A stretch of 7,680 nucleotides of DNA. It comes from DATKMS01 sp041497995 (GTDB lineage: Bacteria; Desulfobacterota; Binatia; HRBIN30). How positions within the stretch are numbered: the first letter of the stretch is position 1; each line of letters opens with the position of its first letter. The notes under the pieces were generated by a model that was not told the DNA's origin, did no database searches, and saw only the letters and a program-made list of their open reading frames with translations. The DNA is taken from positions 1-7,680 of the forward strand of contig JBGQHM010000323.1 of the NCBI GenBank assembly GCA_041497995.1. The letters are read 5' to 3'. The position numbers and the translations under genes are program-made. Below, in pieces: positions 1 to 6,990 of this stretch.

Positions 1-13
1 CGAAATGGGACGC

Positions 14-424
14 TCAGTCGAACTCTTCAAAGTTCGACACCTTCCACGCGTCACCCTCGCGCCGGGTCGTGACGATCCATTTGCGCACCATCGTATCGTC
101 GGTGTCGACCTGAATGCGGCCTTCGAAGACGAAGCTCGGGCGGTCGCCTTCCTCCTTTTTGTCGATCAGCTTGTAGTGGACCTTCGGCTTGAGCGTGGAG
201 TCGTCGATGAGCTGACCCCCGATCAGGCGCTCCTCTTCCTCGATTTTCTTGCTCGCGAGTCCGACGCAGAGCGGTTTGGTGCCTGCGAGGTTGATGCGCA
301 CGTAGTGCTCGTCGACGAAGCGCTCGGCGGTGCCCTGGGCCGTCCGTTCGTCTGGGCTACATCCCACGAGCATCACGCCCAGGAACAGCATCACGCACCG
401 CCCTGCCGATCTATCGATAGTCAT
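14..424 (-). CDS. Small secreted lipoprotein of unknown function
   Basis: This gene encodes 136 residues with a typical bacterial lipoprotein signal. Arg5 and Arg9 lie in the n-region, residues 11-21 form a hydrophobic core, and the lipobox LVGC ends at Cys22. Serine follows the cysteine, so by the usual +2 rule the protein would go to the outer membrane rather than stay at the inner membrane. The mature part (about 115 residues) is hydrophilic and rich in Lys, Glu and Asp. It opens with a helix-like stretch (AERFVDEHYV) and ends with strand-like segments (FVFEGRIQV, RKWIVTTRREGDAWKVSNF). That pattern resembles small NTF2-like lipoproteins, but this is only an impression and no family was identified. 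The start codon overlaps the stop of the upstream zinc-ribbon gene as ATGA, which points to translational coupling. A second Met at residue 12 would leave the lipobox but remove the basic n-region, so the first Met is preferred. Confidence 0.72.
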   Translation of the reverse strand: MTIDRSAGRCVMLFLGVMLVGCSPDERTAQGTAERFVDEHYVRINLAGTKPLCVGLASKKIEEEERLIGGQLIDDSTLKPKVHYKLIDKKEEGDRPSFVFEGRIQVDTDDTMVRKWIVTTRREGDAWKVSNFEEFD

Positions 425-738
425 TTACGCTTTCCGAAGAGCGCATCGAGCCGGGTCCGCGCGCTCTCCTTCGGTGTGGTATCTGCCGCGAGCCTGCGGC
501 CGGTGCGGAAGCTGAAGTAGTCGCAGAAGTTGCCTGCGACCTTGTCGACTTGTGGCTCCGCCTGTGACTCGCGGCATTGGTTGTTGTACGCCGGATCATA
601 GAACGCGCAGTTGAGGCAGCAATGCAGATCAGTACCGCAGTGCAGGCACGTGTCACGTCGTCCGACACGCTCGACGCGGCCGATGTCGTGACCGCAGCGG
701 TGGCAGACCCGCTCGCCGATCGTCGAATTGCTCTGCAT
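421..738 (-). CDS. Cys-rich double zinc-ribbon-like hypothetical protein
   Basis: From the preferred start the protein has 105 residues and nine cysteines. An N-terminal pair of CxxC motifs (Cys12/Cys15 and Cys31/Cys34, within CHRCG and CLHCG) looks like a classic zinc ribbon. A second group (Cys40, Cys41, Cys44, Cys55, Cys72) sits in a segment with the recognisable pattern CxxC-x-FYDP-x(3)-NQCRE ... DK ... NFCDYF. The sequence pattern is familiar from uncharacterised proteins, but I know no assigned function. The cytoplasmic-looking protein ends in a basic tail (FGKRK). The open frame extends upstream to an ATG at 786. The start at 738 is preferred because a good ribosome-binding site lies 7 nt before it and because the extra 16 residues are low-complexity and Ser/Gly-rich. 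The stop overlaps the lipoprotein start by 4 bp, so the two genes form a small operon. Metal binding is inferred from the cysteine spacing; a role in nucleic-acid or protein binding would be a guess. Confidence 0.75.
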   Translation of the reverse strand: MQSNSTIGERVCHRCGHDIGRVERVGRRDTCLHCGTDLHCCLNCAFYDPAYNNQCRESQAEPQVDKVAGNFCDYFSFRTGRRLAADTTPKESARTRLDALFGKRK

Positions 739-813
739 GCTGATACCGCCTCGTTTGTTGCTGCCGGATGAGTCGGTTGATAGCATAGCGCCCGTGCCGA
801 GTCACAAGGGACC
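739..813. promoter_or_regulatory. Divergent intergenic region, likely promoters for both directions
   Basis: This 75-bp spacer separates the minus-strand zinc-ribbon gene from plus-strand xerC, so it should hold a promoter for each, or one may lie inside a gene. Candidate boxes are weak. On the minus strand, TTGTGA (807-802) and an extended -10 of the form TGC-TATCAA (-10 at 782-777) are separated by 19 nt. On the plus strand, TTGCTG (758-763) and TAGCAT (781-786) are 17 nt apart. Each box matches the sigma-70 consensus at only 3-4 of 6 positions. The two arrangements overlap, so simultaneous use would be competitive if both are real. Assignment of the region rests on gene layout more than on these boxes. 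Confidence 0.3.
746..752 (-). promoter_or_regulatory. Ribosome-binding site fixing the zinc-ribbon gene start
   Basis: Read on the minus strand this is GAGGCGG, 7 nt before the ATG at 738. It resembles the Shine-Dalgarno consensus and favours this start over the in-frame ATG at 786. Confidence 0.5.
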
Positions 814-1725
814 ATGCAGAGCTTGATCGACGAGTACGTACGCACGCTGAGGGTCGAGGAGAACGCCTCGCCGCATACGGTGCGGAACTACACCAGCGAC
901 CTGCGCCAGCTGCGCGCCTTCCTGCTCGAACACCGCTTGGCGTTGGATGCTGCGGGGACGGAGGTCGTCGTCGACGGCGTCGACCATCTGACGATCCGTG
1001 CCTTCATGACCGAGTTGCTGCGGCGCAACAGCAAGAGCTCCGTCGGACGGAAGCTCTCTGCCGCGAAACAGTTCTTCCGCTTCTTGCTGCGGCGCGGAGT
1101 GATTGCGCGTGACCCAACGGCCGGCATCGCGACGCCGAAGAAGCAGCAGCACTTGCCGGTGCACCTCACCGTCGACGACACCTTCCGCCTGTTGGAGGCG
1201 CCACCGAAAGACACCCCGGCCGGCCTGCGCGACCGCGCGTTGTTGGAGGTGGTGTACTCGTGCGGCCTCCGTGTCAGTGAGCTCACCGGCCTCGATTGGT
1301 CGGACGTGGACACCGGGCTTGAGCTCGTGCGCGTGCGTGGCAAAGGCGGCAAGGAACGTCTCGTCCCGATCGGCCGCAAGGCGCTCGCCGCACTCGATGC
1401 CTACCGCGCCCGCGTTGCGGAGCTGTGCCGCCACCGTTTGCGCGACGAGATGGCAGTCTTCCTGAACCGCCTTGGGCAACGGCTGACGACGCGCACCGTC
1501 GCGCGCCTCGTCGACCACTACGTCGCCGTCAGCGGTATCAGCACCAAGGCGAGTCCACATGCGTTGCGGCACAGCTTCGCGACGCACCTGCTCAACGCCG
1601 GTGCGGATCTGCGCGCCATCCAGGAGCTACTCGGACATGCCAGCCTGTCGACGACACAGAAGTACACCCACGTGAATCTCGACCAGCTGATGAGCGTCTA
1701 CGACAAGGCGCATCCGCGCGCTTAG
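814..1725 (+). CDS. xerC: Tyrosine recombinase XerC
   Basis: This 303-residue protein is a full-length member of the Xer branch of tyrosine recombinases, which are usually about 300 residues. The N-terminal SAM-like core-binding domain covers roughly residues 1-105 (LIDEYVRTLRVEENASPHT start; RKLSAAKQFFRFL). The catalytic domain follows, with the complete active site: Arg153 in GLRVSELTGL, Lys177 in RGKGGKERLVP, His249 and Arg252 in SPHALRHSFATHLL, His275 in LLGHASLSTT, and nucleophile Tyr284 in TQKYTHV. The family, together with XerD, cuts dif sites to resolve chromosome dimers at division, directed by FtsK. XerC rather than XerD is chosen because it stands upstream of hslV-hslU, the same order as Bacillus codV-clpQ-clpY; sequence alone does not settle it. 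AAGGGA stands only 2 nt before the ATG, a short spacing, but the N-terminus matches the family and no better start is in frame. No attachment site or phage gene lies nearby, so a mobile-element integrase is unlikely. Confidence 0.93.
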   Translation: MQSLIDEYVRTLRVEENASPHTVRNYTSDLRQLRAFLLEHRLALDAAGTEVVVDGVDHLTIRAFMTELLRRNSKSSVGRKLSAAKQFFRFLLRRGVIARDPTAGIATPKKQQHLPVHLTVDDTFRLLEAPPKDTPAGLRDRALLEVVYSCGLRVSELTGLDWSDVDTGLELVRVRGKGGKERLVPIGRKALAALDAYRARVAELCRHRLRDEMAVFLNRLGQRLTTRTVARLVDHYVAVSGISTKASPHALRHSFATHLLNAGADLRAIQELLGHASLSTTQKYTHVNLDQLMSVYDKAHPRA

Positions 1726-1733
1726 GGAATCCG

Positions 1734-1836
1734 TCAGTGATCAGCCGTCAGCCCTCAGCCGGAGAAAATGAGGAAGGGGACTCGAGCAGGAAAGAATCAA
1801 TCTTGAGGCTGACAGCTGAACCGCTGATGGCTGAGA
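1734..1836. repeat. Imperfect inverted repeat built from TCAGCNN heptamers
   Basis: The gap between xerC and hslV contains a tandem run of four 7-bp units of type TCAGCNN (1734-1761). About 46 bp later comes a run of four inverse units of type GCTGANN (1808-1836, one unit being 8 bp long). The two arms pair over 1734-1760 and 1807-1834 with about 22 matched positions, one small bulge and a few mismatches. The A/G-rich loop is 1761-1806. No T-run follows, so it does not look like an intrinsic terminator. It resembles short dispersed palindromic repeats (REP or MITE-like), but only one copy is in the window, so dispersion is not shown. An RNA copy could fold and affect the xerC-hslV transcript. 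Confidence 0.6.
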
Positions 1837-1851
1837 GCTAGGGCGAACATT

Positions 1852-2400
1852 ATGAAGAGAACAAGAACGGTGATTCGCAGCACCACCATTCTCGCGTTGC
1901 GCCACAACGGCAAGGTCGTCGTCGCCGGCGACGGCCAGGTCAGCTTCGGCAATACCGTCATGAAGCGCACGGCCCGCAAGGTGCGGCGCATCTTTAACGG
2001 GAAGGTGCTTGCCGGTTTCGCCGGCGCCAGCGCCGACGCCTTCACGCTGTTCGACAAGTTCGAGAAGCAGCTCGAGCAGCACAACGGCAACCTGCGCCGC
2101 GCGGCCGTCGAGCTGGCCAAGGATTGGCGTACCGACCGAGTCCTCCGGCGCTTGGAGGCGCTGCTGATCGCGGCCGACCGTGACACGCTCCTGGTGTTGT
2201 CGGGCAGCGGCGACGTCATCGAACCCGACGACAACGTCATCGCCATCGGCTCAGGCGGGAACTACGCCCTGGCCGCCGCGCGCGTCCTCGTCAAACACAC
2301 CAACCTCGATGCGCGGACGATCGCGGAAGAAGCGATGCGGCAAGCCGCCTCGATCTGCATCTTCACCAATGACCAGTTGGTGATCGAGGAACTGGAGTGA
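1852..2400 (+). CDS. hslV: ATP-dependent protease peptidase subunit HslV
   Basis: HslV (ClpQ) is the proteolytic half of the cytoplasmic HslVU complex, a double hexameric ring of proteasome-type N-terminal threonine hydrolases. The 182-residue product aligns by eye with E. coli HslV along its length: TTILALRHNGKVVVAGDGQ, GNTVMK, KVRRIFNGKVLAGFAG, ADAFTLF, ELAKDWRTDR, AIGSGGNYA and ICIFTND. The nucleophile should be Thr11, with Asp27 and Lys43 matching active-site Asp17 and Lys33 of the mature enzyme. From the ATG at 1852 a 10-residue propeptide would be removed. An in-frame GTG at 1870 would give a shorter leader reading (f)MIRS before Thr, a leader that looks more usual for the family. An AGGGCG before the ATG gives the first start some support, so both are open. 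hslU follows after a structured 126-bp gap. Confidence 0.95.
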   Translation: MKRTRTVIRSTTILALRHNGKVVVAGDGQVSFGNTVMKRTARKVRRIFNGKVLAGFAGASADAFTLFDKFEKQLEQHNGNLRRAAVELAKDWRTDRVLRRLEALLIAADRDTLLVLSGSGDVIEPDDNVIAIGSGGNYALAAARVLVKHTNLDARTIAEEAMRQAASICIFTNDQLVIEELE

Positions 2401-2411
2401 GACCGGCACGG

Positions 2412-2485
2412 CGCGCGTGGCACGTCGCACATGGTCTGAAAACGGCGGCGGCGACGCGCGACGTTCCACGGGCGACGAACGCCCG
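2412..2485 (+). promoter_or_regulatory. Two mutually exclusive hairpins in the hslV-hslU gap
   Basis: The 126-bp gap (2401-2526) can form an imperfect stem between 2412-2428 and 2458-2474, with 15 of 17 positions paired and a 29-nt loop. A second, perfect 6-bp hairpin with a 5-nt loop lies at 2469-2485 (CGGGCG, ACGAA, CGCCCG). The right arm of the first stem contains the left arm of the second, so the two cannot both form. The smaller hairpin ends 41 nt before the hslU start and has no T-run after it. The layout could suit an mRNA switch, a processing site or a stability element that adjusts HslU relative to HslV. In such GC-rich DNA chance pairing is also plausible, and no known RNA family is recognised. 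Confidence 0.3.
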
Positions 2486-2526
2486 CGCTTGCACCCAGTG
2501 ATGAGCGTGGTAGCTAAAGAGGCTCC

Positions 2527-3891
<1,365 letters not shown>

Positions 3892-3894
3892 ACC

Positions 3895-4833
3895 ATGGCT
3901 CACCGGTCCGACACGCAGATGAAAGAGCTCATCGCCAAGGCCGATATCCTGCTCGACGCCTTGCCGTACATCCGCCGCTACTCCGGCAAGACGATGGTCA
4001 TCAAGTACGGCGGCCACGCCATGAGCGACGAGGAGTTGAAGGAGAGCTTCGCGCAGGACATCGTCTTGCTCAAGTTCGTCGGCATCAACCCGGTGATCGT
4101 GCACGGCGGCGGCCCGCAAATCGGGAGCCTGCTCAAGCAGCTCGGAATCGAGTCGCAATTCGTCCGCGGCATGCGTGTCACCGATCAGCAAACGATGGAC
4201 GTCGTCGAGATGGTGCTGGGCAAGATCAGCAACGAGATCGTCAGCCTGATCAACCGCCATGGTGGCCGCGCCGTCGGCTTGTCCGGCAAGGATGGCGAGC
4301 TGATTCTGGCGAAGAAGCTGACCATGACGACGCAGGAGTCCGGCAAGGTGGGGAAGGTGGACATCGGCCTGGTCGGCGAAGTGCGCGCGATCAATCCGCA
4401 GGTCATCGAATCGCTGTACCGCGGCGACTTCATTCCGGTGATCGCGCCGATCGGTGTCGGCGAACGCGGCGAGACCTACAACATCAACGCGGATCTGGTG
4501 GCGGGCGAGGTGGCGAAAGCGCTGCGCGCCGAGAAGCTGATGCTGCTCACCGACGTTGACGGCATCCGCGACGCCGACGGCAACGTCATTCCGACGCTCG
4601 ATGTCGAACGGGCGGCGCTGTTGACTCGCGAGGGCGTGATCAGCGAGGGCATGATTCCGAAGGTGGAATGTTGTATCGAAGCGTTGCGCGGCGGGACACA
4701 GAAGACGCACATCATTGACGGCCGCGTGCGCCACGCGGTGTTGCTCGAGATCTTCACCCGCGAGGGCGTCGGCACCGAGGTCGTGCGCGACGCGACGCGC
4801 GGCGGCGTGGCCCGCAAGCGCGTCGGCCGCTAA
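3895..4833 (+). CDS. argB: Acetylglutamate kinase ArgB, arginine-sensitive type
   Basis: ArgB phosphorylates N-acetyl-L-glutamate with ATP, the second step of arginine synthesis, in the cytoplasm. The 312 residues show the amino-acid-kinase fold: KYGGHAM (37-43) and HGGGPQI (70-76) for phosphate binding, MRVTDQQTMDVVEMVL (93-108), NRHGG and GLSGKDGEL around 120-135, YNINAD (195-200) for substrate, LLTDVDG (217-223) and MIPK (253-256) for nucleotide. Before the first glycine loop stands an N-terminal helix (about residues 9-30, DALPYIRRYSGKT), and the C-terminus has EGVGTEV. Both occur in hexameric, arginine-inhibited kinases such as the Pseudomonas enzyme and not in the short E. coli form, so feedback inhibition by arginine is predicted. 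A basic tail of about 15 residues ends the protein. No Shine-Dalgarno is seen before the ATG. Translation is probably coupled to hslU, whose stop is 3 nt upstream; Met9 is a possible alternative start but also lacks one. Confidence 0.95.
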   Translation: MAHRSDTQMKELIAKADILLDALPYIRRYSGKTMVIKYGGHAMSDEELKESFAQDIVLLKFVGINPVIVHGGGPQIGSLLKQLGIESQFVRGMRVTDQQTMDVVEMVLGKISNEIVSLINRHGGRAVGLSGKDGELILAKKLTMTTQESGKVGKVDIGLVGEVRAINPQVIESLYRGDFIPVIAPIGVGERGETYNINADLVAGEVAKALRAEKLMLLTDVDGIRDADGNVIPTLDVERAALLTREGVISEGMIPKVECCIEALRGGTQKTHIIDGRVRHAVLLEIFTREGVGTEVVRDATRGGVARKRVGR

Positions 4834-4847
4834 GCAACGAAAGTCGG

Positions 4848-6032
4848 ATGACGAACAAAGAGATCATTGCGCTCAACGATCGTTACCTGTTTGCGACGTA
4901 CGCGCGTGCGCCGATTGCACTGGTGCGCGGGCAGGGCTGTCGCGTCTGGGATGCCGACGGCAAGGGGTATCTCGACTTCTTCGCCAGCACGGTGGTGACC
5001 GCCCTCGGGCACTGCCACCCGAGCGTCACGCACGCCATCGTCGAGCAGGCCAATAAGATCCTGCACGTCTCCAACCTGCACCACAGCGAGCCGCAAGCGC
5101 TACTCGCCGAGCTGCTGTGCACGCATTCGTTCGCCGATCGCGTGTTCTTCTGCAACAGCGGCGCCGAGGCCAACGAGGCGGCCATCAAGCTGGCGCGCAA
5201 GTACGGCGCCGATCGCGGCGACGGGCGCTTCGAGGTGATCACGGCGCTCGGTTCGTTCCACGGCCGCACGATTGCGACCATCACCGCGACCGGCCAGGAA
5301 AAGGTGCGGCGCGGCTTCCAGCCGCTGCCCGAAGGCTTTCGCTACATGGCGTACAACGACGCCGACGCCCTCGCAGCCGCCATCACGCCACGGACGATTG
5401 CGGTGATGCTCGAACCGCTGCAAGGGGAAGGCGGCATCGTCGCGGCCACGCCGGAGTATCTCCGCCGTGTGCGCGAGCTCTGCGACCGCCATGGCTTGCT
5501 GCTGATCTACGACGAAGTGCAGACCGGCATGGGCCGGACCGGCACGCTCTTCGCCTACGAGCAGAGCGGCGTCGTCCCGGACATCATGACCTTGGCGAAG
5601 GGTCTCGGCGCCGGTGTGCCGATCGGTGCGATGTTGGCGAATGAAGCCGTTGCGGCGGCCTTCACGGTCGGGTCGCACGCGTCGACGTTCGGCGGTAACC
5701 CGCTGACGTGTGCGGTGGGCGTCGCGGTGATGCGCGCCATGACCAGCGAAGGCGTGCTCGCTAACTGTCAAGCGCAGGGCGAATACCTGCGCGCGCGGCT
5801 GCGGGACGTAGCGAAGAGCTGTCCGCGCATTCGTGACGTGCGTGGTAACGGCTTGCTGGTCGGCGTCGAGCTCGACGGGCCGGGCGGCGCGGTCGTCGAC
5901 ACCTGCCGCGAGGCCGGCCTGCTGATCAACTGTACGGTGGAAAAAATTCTGCGCCTCTCACCGCCACTGATCGTCTCACGCGACGAGGTCGATCAGGCTG
6001 TCGACATCGTCGCGCGGGTGCTCCGGCAATGA
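4848..6032 (+). CDS. argD: Acetylornithine aminotransferase ArgD
   Basis: ArgD is a class III PLP-dependent aminotransferase that converts N-acetylglutamate semialdehyde to N-acetylornithine using glutamate, the fourth step of the pathway. The 394-residue length is normal. Visible motifs are the N-terminal ALNDRYLFATYAR, NSGAEANE (103-110) for cofactor phosphate, FHGRT (137-141), EPLQGEGGI (189-197), YDEVQTGMGRTG (221-232) with the PLP-contacting Asp222, LAKGLGAGVPIGA with the Schiff-base Lys251, and HASTFGGNPL (277-286). The C-terminal domain reads GLLVGVEL ... GLLINCT ... LRLSPPL, as expected for ArgD. In some bacteria the same enzyme also serves lysine synthesis as DapC, which cannot be judged here. 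It starts 14 nt after argB with only a weak ribosome-binding site and overlaps argF by 4 bp, consistent with one operon. Confidence 0.95.
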   Translation: MTNKEIIALNDRYLFATYARAPIALVRGQGCRVWDADGKGYLDFFASTVVTALGHCHPSVTHAIVEQANKILHVSNLHHSEPQALLAELLCTHSFADRVFFCNSGAEANEAAIKLARKYGADRGDGRFEVITALGSFHGRTIATITATGQEKVRRGFQPLPEGFRYMAYNDADALAAAITPRTIAVMLEPLQGEGGIVAATPEYLRRVRELCDRHGLLLIYDEVQTGMGRTGTLFAYEQSGVVPDIMTLAKGLGAGVPIGAMLANEAVAAAFTVGSHASTFGGNPLTCAVGVAVMRAMTSEGVLANCQAQGEYLRARLRDVAKSCPRIRDVRGNGLLVGVELDGPGGAVVDTCREAGLLINCTVEKILRLSPPLIVSRDEVDQAVDIVARVLRQ

Positions 6033-6955
6033 AGCGCGACTTCTTGAGTCTCGCCGATTTCACGCGCGCCGAGCTCGAAGAAATCCTTCACCTCTCTGCG
6101 ACGCTTAAGCGCGATCTCAAAGCCGGGAAGCAGCCGCCGCTGCTGGGCGGCAAGTCGCTGGCGATGATCTTCGAGAAGCCGAGCTTGCGCACGCGGGTGA
6201 CGTTCGACGTTGGTATGACCCAGCTCGGTGGCTCGGCGATCAATCTGGCACCGAAGGACATCCAACTGGGCGAGCGCGAGTCGGTTGCCGACATTGCCCG
6301 CAACCTGGAACGGTGGGTCGACCTCATCATGGCGCGCACCTTCTCGCACGGCATGCTCTTGGAGTTGGCTGCACATGCCGGGGTGCCGGTGATCAACGGG
6401 CTCTCGGACCTCCTGCATCCGTGCCAGGTGCTGACCGATTGCTTTACCTTGGTGGAGAGGCGCGGCCGTCTCGACGGGCTGCGGATCGTGTTCGTCGGCG
6501 ACGGCAACAACGTCGTCAACTCGTGGATGAACGCCGCTGCCAAGTTCGGCTTCGAGTTCGTTCTCGCCTGCCCGCCCGGCTACGAGCCGCACGAGGCGAC
6601 GTTCGGTGCAGCGCGCGCCGCGGGAGCCAAGGTGCAGGTGACGCATGACCCGCGCGCCGCCGCAGCCGGCGCCGACGTGCTCTACACGGACGTGTGGACC
6701 AGCATGGGCCAAGAGGGTGAGACCGAGAAGCGGCGGCGGGACTTCGCGGCGTACCAGATCAATGCCCAACTGTTGCGCGCTGCCAAGCGCGATGCCGTTG
6801 TCATGCACTGCCTGCCGGCGCACCGCGGCGAGGAGATCACCGACGAGGTGATGGACGGACCGCAGTCCATCATTTTCGATCAATCGGAGAACCGCCTGCA
6901 CGCGCAGAAGGGCATCATGGTCTGGCTGAACGACAAGGTCGCCAAACACCGCTGA
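6029..6955 (+). CDS. argF: Ornithine carbamoyltransferase ArgF
   Basis: ArgF makes citrulline from ornithine and carbamoyl phosphate. The 308 residues contain the carbamoyl-phosphate motif FEKPSLRTRVTF (48-59), RTFSH (103-107), LLHPCQVLTD (128-137), VGDGNNVVNSW (156-166), the ornithine-binding loop DVWTSMGQE (221-229, SMG loop) and HCLPAHRGEEI (260-270). The SMG loop and HCLPAHRG fit a true ornithine enzyme rather than an N-acetyl- or N-succinylornithine transcarbamylase or an aspartate transcarbamylase. The phosphate motif reads SLRTR where STRTR is most familiar; the Ser, both Arg and the second Thr are kept, so activity should not be affected. Its start overlaps the argD stop as ATGA, which indicates translational coupling. 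argG follows after 35 bp. Confidence 0.96.
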   Translation: MKRDFLSLADFTRAELEEILHLSATLKRDLKAGKQPPLLGGKSLAMIFEKPSLRTRVTFDVGMTQLGGSAINLAPKDIQLGERESVADIARNLERWVDLIMARTFSHGMLLELAAHAGVPVINGLSDLLHPCQVLTDCFTLVERRGRLDGLRIVFVGDGNNVVNSWMNAAAKFGFEFVLACPPGYEPHEATFGAARAAGAKVQVTHDPRAAAAGADVLYTDVWTSMGQEGETEKRRRDFAAYQINAQLLRAAKRDAVVMHCLPAHRGEEITDEVMDGPQSIIFDQSENRLHAQKGIMVWLNDKVAKHR

Positions 6956-6990
6956 GTCGACAGCCAGCACCCGAACCCCAGGATTCTGTG

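Noticed and set aside
5..520. A 171-codon plus-strand open frame at the left edge
   Set aside because: It overlaps the minus-strand lipoprotein and zinc-ribbon genes, which have a lipobox, paired CxxC motifs and coupled start and stop codons. The plus-strand product has none of these.
411..845. A 144-codon minus-strand open frame overlapping the zinc-ribbon gene and the xerC start
   Set aside because: It is a different frame over the same DNA, low in complexity (Ser, Ala, Thr, Arg) and would run across the divergent promoter spacer.
814..1725. Tyrosine recombinase as the integrase of a genomic island
   Set aside because: Its length and motifs fit the Xer group, it sits beside hslVU in a known conserved order, and there is no tRNA, attachment repeat or cargo gene nearby.
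1734..1836. CRISPR-like array
   Set aside because: The repeats are 7-bp units arranged as an inverted pair without regular spacers, and no cas gene is present.
2469..2485. Intrinsic terminator after hslV
   Set aside because: The hairpin is short and no run of T follows. Termination here would also separate hslV from hslU, which act as one complex.
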